64,000 nucleotides of DNA from Neomegalonema perideroedes DSM 15528. Its GTDB lineage: Bacteria > Pseudomonadota > Alphaproteobacteria > Rhodobacterales > Rhodobacteraceae. The stretch is taken from assembly GCF_000374145.1 (NCBI RefSeq), contig NZ_KB893654.1, positions 330,221 through 394,220 of the forward strand, read 5' to 3'. Every line of letters starts with the position of its first letter. Position 1 is the first letter of the stretch. A program made the position numbers and the translations under genes. Under the pieces are notes generated by a model that saw only the letters and a program-made list of their open reading frames with translations, was not told the DNA's origin and made no database searches. Positions 63,532 through 64,000 of the stretch are shown here, one piece after another.

Positions 63532-64000
63532 TGTCCGGGCGGCTTCTCAGCCTGCGCGAAGCCTTTTGGGCGCGGAGCGGCGGCCTCGTCTGCGGCGTGG
63601 ACGAGGCCGGGCGCGGGCCTTGGGCGGGGCCGCTCATGGCGGGCGCGGTCGCGCTGTCGCCGGACCCGGCCTTGCGGCCTCAGGGCCTGCGCGATTCCAA
63701 GAAGCTCAGCGAGGCCCGCCGCGAGGCCCTCGCGGAGGAGATCCGCGCCAAGGCTCTGTTTTGGGCCGTCGCCGAGGCCAGCGCCGCCGAAGTGGACGAG
63801 CTGAATCCGCTGCAAGCCAGCATGACGGCCATGCTCCGGGCGGTGGAGATGCTGGGCGCGGCCATGGGGCGGGATCAGCCTCTGGCCTGCATTCTGATCG
63901 ACGGGAACCGCCTCCCGAAAGGCTTGCCCGCGCCCGCCGAGGCCATCGTGGGGGGCGATGATCTGGAGGAATCCATCGCCGCCGCCTCCATCCTCGCCAA
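63531..64000 (+). CDS. rnhB: Ribonuclease HII (3' end outside window)
   Basis: RNase HII removes misincorporated ribonucleotides and RNA primers from DNA. The first 156 residues are visible, with the catalytic Asp-Glu in [21 protein letters not shown] near residue 22, [29 protein letters not shown] and the third-metal region [15 protein letters not shown]. The gene runs off the right edge. ATG 63531 overlaps the previous stop (TGATG), so translation is probably coupled. Confidence 0.95.
   Translation, partial: MSGRLLSLREAFWARSGGLVCGVDEAGRGPWAGPLMAGAVALSPDPALRPQGLRDSKKLSEARREALAEEIRAKALFWAVAEASAAEVDELNPLQASMTAMLRAVEMLGAAMGRDQPLACILIDGNRLPKGLPAPAEAIVGGDDLEESIAAASILA

Overview
The window is a GC-rich, gene-dense bacterial chromosome segment with no phage, plasmid or insertion-sequence genes. 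Gene content and order point to an alphaproteobacterium, probably near the Rhodobacterales. The markers are lptF-lptG-lptD-surA-pdxA divergent from pepA, dacC-tmk-holB-tatD, pal-cpoB-tilS, hrcA-grpE, a DUF2842 protein, HspQ, and a P-loop ATPase beside metA. This placement is inferred from family knowledge; no database search was possible.

Layout. 1-10.4 kb: translation genes (3' part of infB, rbfA, ileS), an EamA exporter, a hotdog thioesterase, a KptA-type RNA 2'-phosphotransferase, a small lipoprotein, Hsp33 and a Dabb protein. 10.5-18.8 kb: the LPS-export/outer-membrane operon lptF-lptG-lptD-surA-pdxA and divergent pepA. 19-24 kb: Sel1-repeat protein, hspQ, lytic transglycosylase, M20 peptidase, beta-barrel protein, tRNA-Thr(GGT). 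24-32.4 kb: rnhA, moaA, accA-BaiN-arfB, a PAS histidine kinase and an ABC exporter. 32.6-39.3 kb: an orphan pilus-secretin N-domain protein, dacC-tmk-holB-tatD, a SPOR-domain protein and ppa. 39.5-43.4 kb: ATPase, metA, ppk2, bpt. 43.5-45.7 kb: twin poly-serine proteins with PEP-CTERM-like tails. 45.9-53.4 kb: trmFO, pal-cpoB-tilS, DUF2842, a YfgM-like protein and bamB. 53.4-58.5 kb: hrcA-grpE, a COG4637-type ATPase and pepF. 58.5-64 kb: a three-gene cluster (transglutaminase-like, alpha-E, circularly permuted ATP-grasp), divergent from a glutamine-synthetase-family gene and the start of rnhB.

Most genes are housekeeping: cell-envelope assembly (Lpt, SurA, BamB, Pal, CpoB, DacC, SPOR), translation and tRNA modification (IF-2, RbfA, IleS, TilS, TrmFO), and protein quality control (Hsp33, HspQ, HrcA/GrpE, PepA, PepF). 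Many genes are translationally coupled through 4-nt ATGA, GTGA or TTGA overlaps.

The points most worth following are these. (1) The ATP-grasp/alpha-E/transglutaminase cluster of unknown function, in which the transglutaminase-like protein has Leu at the catalytic Cys position. (2) A dispersed roughly 100-bp double-hairpin element with covarying stems, present four times, always at a gene 3' end and twice supplying the stop codon. (3) Tandem duplications at gene ends, including a 32-bp unit that carries the stop codon. (4) Twin poly-serine PEP-CTERM-like proteins. (5) Envelope proteins that depart from the family norm: SurA without a parvulin domain, Pal with a Gly-rich insert, and a SPOR repeat protein in the usual rlpA position.
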